From Atrina japonica (taxonomy: Eukaryota > Mollusca > Bivalvia > Pterioida > Pinnidae): a stretch of 64,000 nucleotides of DNA. The stretch covers positions 62,001 through 126,000 of the forward strand of contig BROG01000138.1 in NCBI GenBank assembly GCA_030159075.1, read 5' to 3'. This document shows positions 20,754-34,726 of this stretch, in pieces (the first letter of the stretch is position 1; each line of letters opens with the position of its first letter). Below the pieces are notes generated by a model that ran no database searches, was not told the origin of the DNA, and worked only from the letters and a program-made list of their open reading frames with translations. A program made the translations under genes and the position numbers.

Positions 20754-23700
20754 GTATTTATGTCATATAAATGTCAAGCGGGAAAAACTTTTGTATAGGG
20801 GACTGGTTTATTTATTTTAAATTTCGACTGAATTGCATTTTGAATCTGAATGAGTCATCTTGATACTTCGACTGTTTTATATTGTACTTTTTATAGGATA
20901 CAGTACTGTCAGTATTCAATATTTACAGTGATTTCACACTCCTACCTTCAGTGTATTTCTGGGTTGTGAATATTTATTTAGACTTGATATCACACTCGAC
21001 CATCAGCTTTTGGTCCATGACAGAAAGTGTTAATATGGAGGAATATTTCTACAGACTACAGTCTACAATGCATTTATAATTTACTAATTAACAGTCTACC
21101 TCTAATTCATTCTGTTTATTGTTATTCTTACGTCAGTTCATGTTTGAACCTAGCATTTGACTATTCTTTACAGTTGTGATAATTTCATTCTATGTCTTCT
21201 GTTCATCTTTCATCAACCCATTTACTTGAAAAATAAACAAAAACATGTTTATATGTTTATAGCTAAAACAGTTAAGTACATTACTGCTGTGTTGTATCAA
21301 CATTATCTTGTTTGTTTTAGTTCATTACTGTACTGTACTAAAACAATCTAGGTTAATGAGAATTTAGCTGTAAAAGAAAGTTTGATTTTCAAACAGATCA
21401 TGCAGTGGTTATGTACTAGACAATCCTAACTGAAAATCTGTTTGTACTTTGTAGCACACAATCCAGAAATGCACTGAGAGTAGGAGTGTGAAATCACTGT
21501 AAATATTGACAGCATTGTATCCTATAAAATGTATAATATAAAACAGTGTTAACTAAAATTGTACAAGTACATTTGAATTGTTTACAATGGTGTCAGGTCA
21601 ACTCGGTACTAAGTCACATCAGGATTTCTCTTTTGGCCAACTCGGTACTTTCTGTTAGGATGTCTTGATACCTGTGTAAGTGTGTTTGGATAATGTGGTA
21701 CTTGTAAATATTCTGCCTATTCTTTGATACATAAATTTTAATTACCTGTATATCACAGACTTTGCTCATAAATCATATAAATGCTAAGTGGTAAAAATAT
21801 TCATGAAGTTTATTAGCACAGAAACTTTTATGTTGACATGAAAAAGATGTGACTTATGATGATTGAATTAATTAATTAGTGGCTTCAAATGAATGAAAGG
21901 ATAACTATTTTTCTGGTCAACTGGATCAAAATTTTATCATTCAGTCATGGGGAAAAAAATAATTTTAGAACTTCTAATTCTAAGGCAGCGAATGAGTATT
22001 GCTCACTTGCAAACATGTATCAGCTCCCGGATCGGTATCGTAAATATGGAGGCAGATAGTCTATGGCAAGTGTTAAGGTTTCACTCTGTTAAAATATCTA
22101 AAGTTAGATAAGTTGATAGTGATATAGTAAAAAAAAAGTCGCAAGTTGATCAGATATAAGTACATAGTAGTCTGATACAAGGACATTGTACCAAGTTGTC
22201 GGACAACTCATCCAACAAATGTACCGAGATGTCCAAGTATTGAGACGAACTGGTAACGAGTTGACTATTATTTGTTTACAACCATTGCATGTGGCAAGAC
22301 TGTATTGAATTATGGGATTAAAGGGGCTGCTTTAGCTGAAGAATTTCTGGCATCAGAAAAATCACCAATTGTCAAAATCTGTCACCAGTTTCAAATATTT
22401 GGAGCCAGATTACAATGATTCAAAGTGAAAAAAGAATAAGATTATTGAGTTAATATAAATATGTTAACTGCCATTAATATTGTAGATTTTTTAAATTTCA
22501 TTAAATGAATAAAAAAAAATGTTATTGTTTGTGTGTTTATAATTGATTAAAACATTTAAGATTTGGAAGAAGTTTCTGAATACTTCACAACAGTGAAGGG
22601 TATTGATTGGCTATATTTTATGGCCAATCACATTTTGTGACATTTGCTAAGCCAGTGTGACCCCTGGATTACATGTATAGTGGTGCAGGGGGTATCGTCC
22701 CTTATAGCTCAGTTGGTAAGTACGTCCTGCTAGTGTTAGGAAGATCCTGGGTTTGATTCCCGGTCTGGCTGCACATTTTTCCTCGCTCAACTAAACACTT
22801 TCTGTGATGTGTGTTAAGAGTCTCGTTGATTTCTGGTGTCAGAAATCTTGTTAAGGGGAAGAGTTTAGCAGTGCAGAGGGTATCAGCTTGGATAGCTCTG
22901 TTGGTAAAAGCGTCCTGCCAGTGTTAGGAAGGTCCTGGGTACGATTCCCTGTCTGGCCACACATTTTTTTTTCACCTGCTACACACATATCTAAATTACC
23001 AGGTGGCTGCTTGAGTTCTAGTGATAGAGTGTTTGACTCACAATTGGAAGGTCCTGGGTTTGATTCCTGGTACTGGGTCACACCAAAGATTTTTAAAATG
23101 ATTGCTTAAATTTTGTCTACTTCAATACATTTATCAAAATTTTAAAAAAAAAGTTTACTGATGGCCAAGTGTATCATAATTTTAGTATGCTTTTAGATGT
23201 GGTAAAATCAGACATTTATTAACATATCTAAAAGTATTTTGTCATAAATAATTAACTTTCACTGTGTTTTGAGGTCTAAACATGTGAAATCATGCTCCAT
23301 TTAATTCTTGAATACATATCATGATATGTACATGTAGGATGAAAACATCTTGATTTGACCCGAGGTCTCCTCCAGTTTGAAGTAAATTGGAATGTTTTTT
23401 GTGCATGCTCAACCCAATAAACAAAAACAAAGATATTGGATAGTAACAAATTCAATAGTGAAAGAAAGCAGTCACTAATAGATCCTGTAAGAAAAAAGAA
23501 TAGATCCAGTGCAATATCTAACTGGGAAAAAACCCAGGATATACATGTATATGAGTGATTTGTTTGCACGCTCGAATGGTATTTTCATCAGTATTATTAT
23601 AGTATGGTACCTACCCGTATGTAGGATGTACATTTATCAAGGTTTCGGCTGTCAGTCTATCATGTGCATCTTCAGAATCTTGGTCAGTGTATAATAAATT

Positions 23701-26700
23701 AGATTTCACTGACAGAATACCCTAATAAATGACATTTATATGTGATATTGATATTTTTTTGAAACTGAAACCTTGTTTACATCAATAACTTGAATATTTT
23801 ACATATATACAAAAATGTAGTAATAAAATTAATATCTATTTTTAGGTGGCAGCAGCTAATGGCCATGATCATATTGTTAGGCTTCTGTTGATGCGAGGAG
23901 CTGCCCTGGATAAACCCAACTGTTATGGTTGGACAGCTCTTATGCATGCATCACGCAATGGCCACCCAATGGTTGTAGCAACACTACTGCAGCAACGACA
24001 GGCAGACATTAATGCCAAAAACCGCCTTGGGGCAACATCTTTGACTTTAGCTGCCCGTGGAGGGCACATACAGGTAGTTCGGATGCTTATGGAGTCAGGG
24101 ATTGACTTAAATACATCAGGTGGAAGTAATGAATGTGATTTCACGCCACTTTTGGCAGCTGCTCAACATGGTCATGATGCAGTGCTAAGATTTCTGTTGG
24201 ACCGTGGATGTGATGTGAACCATAAAACGCCCTCAGCTGGATTAACATCTCTGATGTTAGCAGCTTTGAACGGACATATGAAAACTGCACAGATACTCGT
24301 GGAGAGTGGCTGTGATCCAAATGCTGTGAATGCAGATAAAAAGACTGCGCTAGATATGGCATCAATACGCATGAAGAGAGAAGTAGCAGCCTACCTAGAT
24401 AGAAAAACAACAAACAAACCTATCAGAGGTAAGGCATATTTGTGGAATCTTATTGTAAACTTTACATGTATTATCAAATGTAAAATGTTAACGGTACATA
24501 TACTTATTTTGTAGAATCCATTGGCTGAGAAAAAGGTCCTTATGACTTAAAATGTTAACTATACATGTACATATTTATAGGAGCCATTGGCTGAGATAAA
24601 GGTCCTTATGACTTAAAATGTTAACTATACATGTACATATTTATAGGAGCCATTGGCTGAGAAAAAGTCCTTATGACTTAAAATGTCAACTATACATGTA
24701 CATATTTATAGGAGTCATTGGCTGAGAAAAAGGGTCCTTATGACTTAAAATGTCAACTATACATGTACATATTTATAGGAGCCATTGGCTGAGAAAAAGG
24801 TCCTTATGACTTAAAATGTCAACTATACATGTACATATTTTATAGGAGCCATTGGCTGAGATAAAGGTCCTTATGACTTAAAATGTCAACTATACATGTA
24901 TATATTTATAGGAGCCATTGGCTGAGATAAAGGTCCTTATGACTTAAAATGTTAACTATATACACGTACATATTTATAGGAGCCATTGGCTAAGAAAAAG
25001 GTCCTTATGACTTAAAATGTTAACTATATACACGTACATATTTATAGGAGTCATTGGCTGAGAAAAAGGTCCTTATGACTTAAAATGTTAACTATATACA
25101 TGTACATATTTTATAGGAGTCATTGGCTGAGAAAAGATTCCTTTTGACTGAAGCAATTAAAAGCAGGAAAACAGGGAATTCAGTCTACTGTAATATTTTA
25201 AACTTAGTAGAATTTTTGCGCCAGAAACAAGAATAGGTGCTCTTGCCTGCTTAAAAGCAGGATGTTTCATATTATATTTTTTTTGCGCCAGAAACAAGAA
25301 ATTCACGTATGTTTTTTACAAATTCACGTATGTTAAAGTTTCTGAAATTTCCCCACAATTTTTCTCAGCTTCTGGCTCATAAAAAATGTTCAGTGATACG
25401 GCTATAATTACCAAATGATTTGTTTGATGTGTCCCAACCAGTAGTTTCAGATGTAGGTCAATTGGTGGGCAGTCTTTTTAATTTTCTTTTTAATTTTGAT
25501 ATATTAATCAGACAAAATTTTAGATTTTTAATGAGAATGTTAAAAAAGACCATTAAAAGGGCAAAACTGCTTAAAAAGCCTTTTGGGTCAGGGCTTTATG
25601 GGTGACGGTAGGCTGGTTTTATCAAACAAATTTTCTTTTTATTTTGGTCTGATTGGTATTAAACTATAGACTTATGAGTATGACTATCTATATTTACTTT
25701 TGTCTGTAACTACATTAGGTAAAAAAAATTGATTTCTTGTTTCTCTCCCCCCCCCCGGCATCCAATATTAAGCCCGCACACTACTCAATTTTACTAAAAA
25801 AAACACCAAAAGAAAAGAAATGGAAAGAATAAAACAAAACAAACGTTTGCATCATTGTCATTGATGTTGGTTCCAGGATCATGGCCAGTCAATGTTTTAG
25901 ACATTGCCAAAATCGAGTCATTGAAATGCTTGTTTTATATAAAGGTCTGTATCATGGTTCACCAAGATTTCCATTCTGATAAGGATTGCAGGAAGTGTGT
26001 TATTACCATGGAGAATCAGAAACAATTATAGCGTGAGATTTGTACCTTCAGAGAGCGTGAGAGTTGTACCTTCAGAGAAATAGAAGGTATTCCTATGATA
26101 TCAGTCAAGTGTTGCACACATGTTATTGTCCATTTTGAAGAGTTCCTGGGATTTTGTTCAGGCGATTATCATTTATTACGCAAAATGTGGAATTTAGTTG
26201 ATTAGGAAGACTATTAATAAAGATACCCAGTAGTTAAATGGAGAGAAATATCAAAGAAAGTATTTCCTGCCATGGTATTTATAGACTTAACCCTTTCAAC
26301 CCCACAGACTATAATAGACTGTTCTTAATCAATAGAAAAGAGCATACCACTCTGATATTCAGCAGTGAAAGGTTAAAGACTGGGTAGTATAAATAGCGAC
26401 CAATGAGAAAAATGTAGGAAATTTCAATTTTCTTGTCACTTTTCATTTCAGAGGATATGTATTTGAATTCACACTAACAATTACAATAAAATCTAACTGA
26501 AAGTTGTTGTGTTAGGAGAATCAGACATGGGGCATATGTAGGTGTTGAAATTTCTGCATAAAAATGATCTGTAGATTTTCAAATAAAGGCTGAAGTCAGC
26601 AAAATTTCAAATTTCTCATAGTTTGATTGACAGGTAGAGTTGTAAGATTTTGTGTTTTTATCTACTTCGTTTTATATTCATAATCTTTCTTGTGCCTACC

Positions 26701-29562
26701 ATTCTGTTGTATACAAGGGGAGTCTGTAAATATTTGTCTTACTGACGTGAAGTGACATACATGTACACCAGACTATTATGTAACCACTGCACTGGTCATT
26801 TAGAGGTCAATATATCACTGATAATTGACACACATATTTCTCTGTGTATTCAATAATGTTCAACTCTAACTTCAGTAGGACATTACTTAACAAAGGTTGT
26901 ATATGTCATGTATCATTCATCACCTAATTTGAGTTCTTTGATTTTATTGTGGTACAGTTGCTAAAATATACAAGTTTTGTAGTTGAAAACAATTTCATTG
27001 TACGTGTATATGTAAGCTTAATACCCTGGATTAACAAAAAATTGTTGTTTATATACATGATGATATACATGTACACAGTATAGCAGGCATCATAAATGCT
27101 GCTCAGCCACAATAGCACATACAGTATTCAGCTTAGATTGTTTTGTAACTTCAATTTAGAAATTAAATAATTTTGAGCTTTAGATACATGTACTAACAGT
27201 GAATATTTCATATATACTGGTAAATATGAAATTTTCCACTCTATCATAGGGGGCTGAAATAAGGCCCCATTCCCTATAGATGCGGAAAATGCTATTTTCT
27301 TCCTATGTAATTTGTAGTCGAAATTTTCGAATTGAAGTCAAACTACAAGGAGTTTTAAGAGATTCATGTATTTTCAAACAGTTTTGGGTATATTTAAATT
27401 TCCCAATTTAAAAAAATGTTTTCCAAAAGAGAGTGGAAATCCCTGAACATGTAGTTGTACTATTCATGTTCATTGTACTAGAACAAAATACAATCCATGT
27501 TGTGTACATGAAAGTTCAACAACAGTGCAAATGTTTAAAACTTTTTTATGAAGACATTGACCAGGTATTTTATGTTTACATTTACATACTGCAGGTAAAC
27601 ATGTTTATATGTACACCTGATTGAACTGTGAAAAAGTTAAGTGGATACTTGTAAAACCATTTCATGTTCTTGTATATCAAGAATCAATGTTACAGTTAAA
27701 ATAATACCAATATGATTGCATGCATTCTATAGATCTATGCAAAATCTGTTGTTGGAATTGAGGTGGTTCTAGATCTATGGACTGTACTCTACTCCAGAAT
27801 TAACTTTCCCACTGATGCTTGTTTATGAAAACTGTATTTTGACAATTTCAATGCAGTTATAGTACAGTACCGTTTGCTGGAGTACATACACAGTTTCACC
27901 ATTTGTCTGAAACTATCTTTATTGAACATCAAGATAATTGACATGTACCGGTACATTTGTACCGTATTCCATTCCTGTAGACTATTAAAGAAGTGTGATT
28001 TGGATTCATCTGTAGTTTGTCCAGTTTAGTGAGCTGTTGTGAGAAAACTGAGCACTTAGAATATCATGTTGTTACGTCATGTTGATGATAACAAATGATG
28101 ACAGTAGTCATTGACTTTGACCTTCACATTTGACCTTGACCTTTGAAATACAATGGTTCACAATTTGGCCATACTGCCTCGGTGGCTTCTTGTGGCTTTT
28201 TTTTCAAATGCCCTGTGAGTACATATATGTATGTATAGTATACATTGCTTATGTACATATAATTGTGTTATAGTATAATACTCATAGTCAGTGTTTAGGT
28301 GTCTAAATTGTACATTGATTTTATCAGCCTAGCAGCAAGTTTGAGTGTGAAAATATAATCAACAAAATTAAAATTGAATGTAAATAAGATTTCGGAGACT
28401 TGGATTCATGCATATTGTTTTTGGTCTGACTTTTTTTCTTTCTATTTTACCTTCTTTGTAATTTTTCTATTAAAGCGATATGAGCTGTTGTAGGTGAAAA
28501 AGTTTACATGCCAATTTTATGTAATATTTTGTCTCATATATATTCCAAAGAGACCATCTGGTGTTTAGAATAACAAATGCATGTGTAAAACTGCAACAAT
28601 CTTGCCAAATGTAACCCCTAATATCAATTATTGTTTGTCAGTAACATTGCAAATTAACTTTTGGTAAATTTTTACGAAGATTATGAAGATTAAGAAGTGT
28701 CCAATAAACATGTGCTATTTGCAGTTAATATACATTATACAGTCTATTCTTATTACCCTTTGTGTTTATTTTGTTACATTATCATTTAATATCGAAATCT
28801 TAAACTGTCCACATGCTGGGTATATTGGGTGATCTCGACCCATTTTTAACTCATCCCATCGCATTCTCGGCTTTATCATTCTTGACACATATGATCATGA
28901 ACTTCCCATCTCCACTGGAGATGGCGGCACAATAGTAAAACATGAGGTACGCATACTATTCACAGCCAATTGTTTTGATTTTGTCAATGTCATCATTCAG
29001 GGTAACATTAAAGAATTGGAAAAATTTCTTTTTGTGACCTGATATATTTAATCATATATTCATCCGATTTTCTTCAGGTATTTTAAATAACGTTGAAAAG
29101 CATATATTTTACATAATACATGCACTTTCCAATAAAAATCATGTCCTGTATTTTAAAAATAAATATAACACACATAAAAATCGGCCAACTTTAACATAGG
29201 CCGAACGCGTAAGGACCGATATCCCCTGACCGAATTACATAGTACATTTGATATGGCGAAAGAGTTTATCTGAAAGGTCATTGCATATGGAATTTACGGC
29301 TGGATTTTTTAAGGTATGGGAAAACTTAAATTCTTATAAAACAAATAACTTCAAAAAGAAGATCTTTTACAATGTTTTAAGTGTTTGATAATGTATTTGA
29401 ACACACATTTTATCATATTCTGGACTATATGCCAAGGGACAAAAATAATCTTTGTGACAGCTTATATCACTTTAAGGTTAATTATACAGGTTTATAAAGG
29501 TTTACTGTGTATGTATGTATATCTTGATAATAAAGTAAGTTTGAATCTGAATAAAGCTTGCC

Positions 29563-29644
<82 letters not shown>

Positions 29645-31652
29645 CATTGGGGATGATTGAAAAATGAAACATTTATATAAAACATGCCACTTTCAATTGA
29701 TTTTGATCATGCTTAGGAAGGTCTTTACAAAGTTATGTGTCACTCAGCTAATTTGTTGTTATTCATTGTGTTTATGAAGTACATATATACACATGAGTGT
29801 GTGTAATGTAGGTATGTTTCAAGATGATTTATAAATTTTTGATAGTTTAAACATTATCAAAATCCTTGGTTCATTCTCAAACCTTTAAACTGTTATCTTT
29901 AACAATGGTTTATATCCTGTTTAGAGTATTTCGGTAACAAAAGCTGACTTTTCTTGCTCAGGGTTTTGCAGACAGGGACAGTCTCGTGATCAGGTGAAGT
30001 TGAGCAGGTTACATTTGTATTTTGAATTTGTTGTACAGTTTGAAGGTATTGATTGTATACTACCAGGTGGACTTGTAAGTCTATGACTTGTATTGATGAT
30101 ATACTACCTACTTGCAGTATATGACATTCTGTCTGACTTGCTGCACTGATGGTATACTACCCACTCATAAGTCTTTGACTTGTTGTATTGATGGTATACT
30201 ACCTACTTGTAAGTCTTTGACTTGTTATATTGATGGTTTGATGGTGTACTACCCACTTATAAGTCTTTGACTTGTTGTATTGATGATATACTACCTACTT
30301 GTAAGTCTATGACATATTCTGTCTGACTTGCTGTACTGATGGTATACTACCCACTTGTAAGTCTTTGACTTGTTATATTGATGGTTTGATGGTGTACTAC
30401 CCACTTATAAGTCTTTGACTTGTTGTATTGATGATATACTACCTACTTGTAAGTCTATGACATATTCTGTCTGACTTGCTGTACTGATGGTATACTACCC
30501 ACTTGTAAGTCTTTGACTTGTTATATTGATGGTTTGATGGTGTACTACCCACTTATAAGTCTTTGACTTGTTGTATTGTTGGTATACTACCTACTTGTAA
30601 GTCTATGACATATTCTGTCTGACTTGCTGTACTGATGGTATACTACCCACTTGTAAGTCTTTGACTTGTTATATTGATGGTTTGATGGTGTACTACCCAC
30701 TTATAAGTCTTTGACTTGTTGTATTGATGGTATACTACCCACTTGTAAGTCCATGACATATTCTGTCTGACTTGCTGTACTGATGGTATACTACCCACTT
30801 GTAAGTCTTTGACTTGTTGTATTGATGGTATACTATCCACTTGTAAGTCAATGACATTCTGTTCTATATTACCCACTTGTTAGTCTTTGGCTTGATGTAT
30901 TGATGTTATACTACCCTCTAGTAAGTCTATGACATATTCTGTTGTATACTACCCTCTAGTAAGTGTATAACATATTCTGTTGTATACTAGTTACTACCCA
31001 CTTGTTTGTCTGTGACATGTCTTGTACATGTATACTTCCAATTGTAAGTCTACATGTATGACAAGTGCACTAAAAATTAGGTTTGCCAACTAATTGTCAG
31101 TAACACCGAGTACAGAGAAAAGTTTCTTTTTCACCAGCAATCTGTATTTTCTATGTACTCGATAATAATAAAGTCCAGTAACCATTATTGCATAAATTTA
31201 ATATTGAATTTCATTGAGATCTAAAGTATGTGGACTTTAAATATTCACAGGAAAATTGACAAAAGCTTTTTCATTGTTGATCAACTGTAATCAATATTAA
31301 TGATATAAATAGTTTATCCAGGTTTTACGATCTCGGTTATAATTAAATTTTATGGCCCTCAGGAAATAGAATGGCGAAGTAAGTTATTATAGTGCATACA
31401 ATGGTAAATAATGTAATCAAATTTGATCTTACAAAGTGGAGATAAAAAAACAAATGTTTATTTTAATTGGCTAATTATGTTTGCACCCACAGGTTTTTTT
31501 TATTTCTATTGATGTATTTATCAATAAAAATCAAATTTACCGATTAAGGTAGAATTAATTCACAATAGGTTTTATATCACTCTTGTATCAGTATATGTAC
31601 TGAAGAGTCTTCAGGTGTACTGGTATTCAAATCAAATAAGTCACCCATTTAA

Positions 31653-31740
<88 letters not shown>

Positions 31741-31908
31741 CCTGCTATAGTGACCACCTCTATATAAGGATCACCTGTCTATAAAAGCCAGTTTTGAAAA
31801 GTCCCTTGACTGCATATTTCAACTAAACTGAACCTGTGTATAAGGGTCACCTGCACATAAAGGTCAATATTCTCTGGTCCCTTGGGTGGCCCCTATATAT
31901 AGGTTTTA

Positions 31909-32006
<98 letters not shown>

Positions 32007-33276
32007 GAACCTCGATGAGTTGAAGTTCAAGGGACCACCTGTAAAAGTTTGAAACATTGGGGACTTTGACTCATGGATGGTAACTGAGAACTATACGTTT
32101 TTAGTTTCACAGGTTCTGTAAGGTTTATATGACTGCTTCAAAACCATTTAAGACATGTATGGTCATTATGATTAATTAATTAGTGCTAAATTTAACTAAA
32201 TTTTCATGAAAAATTAATTAGAAACATAGAGAAATTTGACTCATAAAAATTTGAATTATTAAATGTTTATAAGTAGCATTAAATAACAAAATTTTTCGAG
32301 ACTTTGTGAATAGTTCAAAACATCGAGAAATTCGACTCCTTGAAGTTTGACTCATCGAAGTTCTACTGTATATACCGTATTTGTCCTTTAAAGGGCGCCT
32401 GCTGTAATAAGGGTGCCCTTGGATATTTTTTTCATGTAGATCTATTGACTGTTTGAAAAAATTTTACCTTTTTATTTTTAATTATTTAGATTACCGCCCA
32501 ACATCATCATACCTTTTTTTTTTGGTGCAATAAATATCAACTGTCATTTGGCCAGTTCTTTCGGAACACCTTGCTGTTTATCGGAAGAACAAACATGGCT
32601 CAATGGTCGAATGACAGTAGGAAGCAGATCGCTTTGTTTATGTTTGGAAGGGACTTTATCTTTGGTAAAATGGAATAACTTTTGGATTTACTATGGATGA
32701 ACTTACCATTTCTCTGTTTGTTGCTGTTTGTACGTTGCTGAAAACATCACTGGATGCACAGATGTATATTTCTGTTGAAACATATGTAGACACATTTAGT
32801 ATACACAAAAGTACAGGTAAGATTCAATGAATATTGTCAGCCTCTGTGACTGCACATTTCATGTTGCGAGTACAGATATACAATGACGACCAATATTACT
32901 AATCCGCCTTTTATACCTGTTGTGGGACTTGAATTTCGGGAGAAACAATTACAAATGTGTCAGCTGTATGGGGATATGAAGTGGGAATGTTTCAAAACAT
33001 TTTTTTCAACACACATTTTTTTTATTAAAAGTTCAAAAGCTTTTTATCTTCATAGTTCAGCTTTAAGCAAGTGGCTTTCAGAATCTGATCTTAGAAGACA
33101 GGTGGTCTTTCATGAGAGTGGTCTTTTAAGAAAGGTTCCCACTATATATATCTTAATTATACATATTAATATATATATATATATATGTCAGGAAAAGACA
33201 TTGTTTCTTTTCCTGACTTGCTTGTATCTGTTGCTTAGATCCGACACCCTTGGATATAGTGTTGCTGGTTTTAGTG

Positions 33277-33362
<86 letters not shown>

Positions 33363-34627
33363 GGGTCGAAATTAGCGGTGGTCCGTAAGCCCGAGGCCAG
33401 TGTTTTTGTGGTCAGGCCAGTGTTTTTGTGGTCGGGCCAGTAAAATCCGTACAAGCGGCGGCCTGGTTGGCTTGTCAAATTTTGGAAAACACTGCTAAGT
33501 TAAACCAGTGATATATAAAGCCTAATCGCTGGTTAAACCGTTTTCGGTTTCGATTTGTTTTGAAACTCAGTCGGAACCCCGCTTCTCTTTTGCACATAAA
33601 TGATTCAAACCATCATTGTACCGCAAATGAAGCATTGTAAATACCCCCTCTAGAAGATAACTCGAGATCGGCGGCGCGTTTTAACAATCGGTGTAAAGAC
33701 TTTACATTTTCAAAGCTTTTTATTGACATTGAATTGCAAGCTGGTCGACATTTGGAAGTTTCTTGAGGGTGTAAAACCTCCTGAAAATGTTCACGGATAC
33801 TGAAAGAAAATACAGAGGACATGTCTATGAAAAAAAGAAAAGAAAAAGAAAATTCATGGAAACATGGAAGGTAGGCCGTAAATGGCTGAATTTCAGTGGT
33901 GACAAAATGACTTGTACATGGTGCATTGATTATGCAAACAGTGCCAAATTACAAGAGAACGAACGGCAGAAGTCAGGTTTCATATCTGGTTGCACAAATC
34001 TGAAATTAGATTCTGTGACTTTACATGAAAAAAGTGAATTTCACAGGAAATCGGCTGCAGCATTCGAAGCAAAACAAAATGACCCAGATAATTCAATAGC
34101 ATCTAAGATACTACAAGCAATGAATACTAATGTATTTAATAGACTGAAAACTCTGTTTCGCAATTTACATGCATTGATAAAAAATAGGTGACCTTTCACA
34201 GATTTCCTTTGGTTATGTGATTTAGATGAAGTGAAGGGAGTCGATGTGGGTGAAACTTATGGAAATGACAAACAGGCAGTAACATTCTCACATTATATTG
34301 CGGAAGCTTCACGTCGAGAAATTGTGGCCAAATACTCAACCGTATGGACTCCGAGAGGTGGGGGAAGAGGAGGAATTTATGGATGTGTGGACTGAATTAG
34401 ATTCAGATTGTCACTGAGTTTTTCTTTGTTATCCAAATTGTCACTGACTTTTTTCTTTGTTATTATTACTTGAATATACTCTGAAGAAGTTTCTACCATT
34501 AAAAATTGTTATTTTTATTTATCTTATGTCTTTTTATATGTGGGCCAGTGAAATTTTGGTTGGGCCAGTGGAAATTAAATCCTACTGGCCCGACTGGCGG
34601 CCAGGTTTGAAAAGTTAATTTCGACCC

Positions 34628-34726
<99 letters not shown>

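Noticed and set aside
22692..22768. Possible functional tRNA gene
   Set aside because: Box A and box B are good, but the acceptor stem does not pair and a sister copy with its flanks lies 190 bp away, which fits a SINE or tRNA relic.
23276..23569. 97-codon minus-strand frame in ANKS6 intron 1
   Set aside because: AT-driven composition, no splice context and no recognised domain.
24455..25145. Possible CRISPR-like array or regulatory spacer-repeat structure
   Set aside because: Whole 66-bp units are repeated with no variable spacers, in a eukaryotic intron.
29385..29685. Open frames on both strands with Tyr-Ile runs
   Set aside because: Produced by the TA microsatellite at 29564-29641.
32883..33443. 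186-codon open frame with a Tyr-Ile repeat
   Set aside because: The repeat is the translation of (TA)n, the rest has no protein-like pattern, and the frame runs into the hAT-like terminus.
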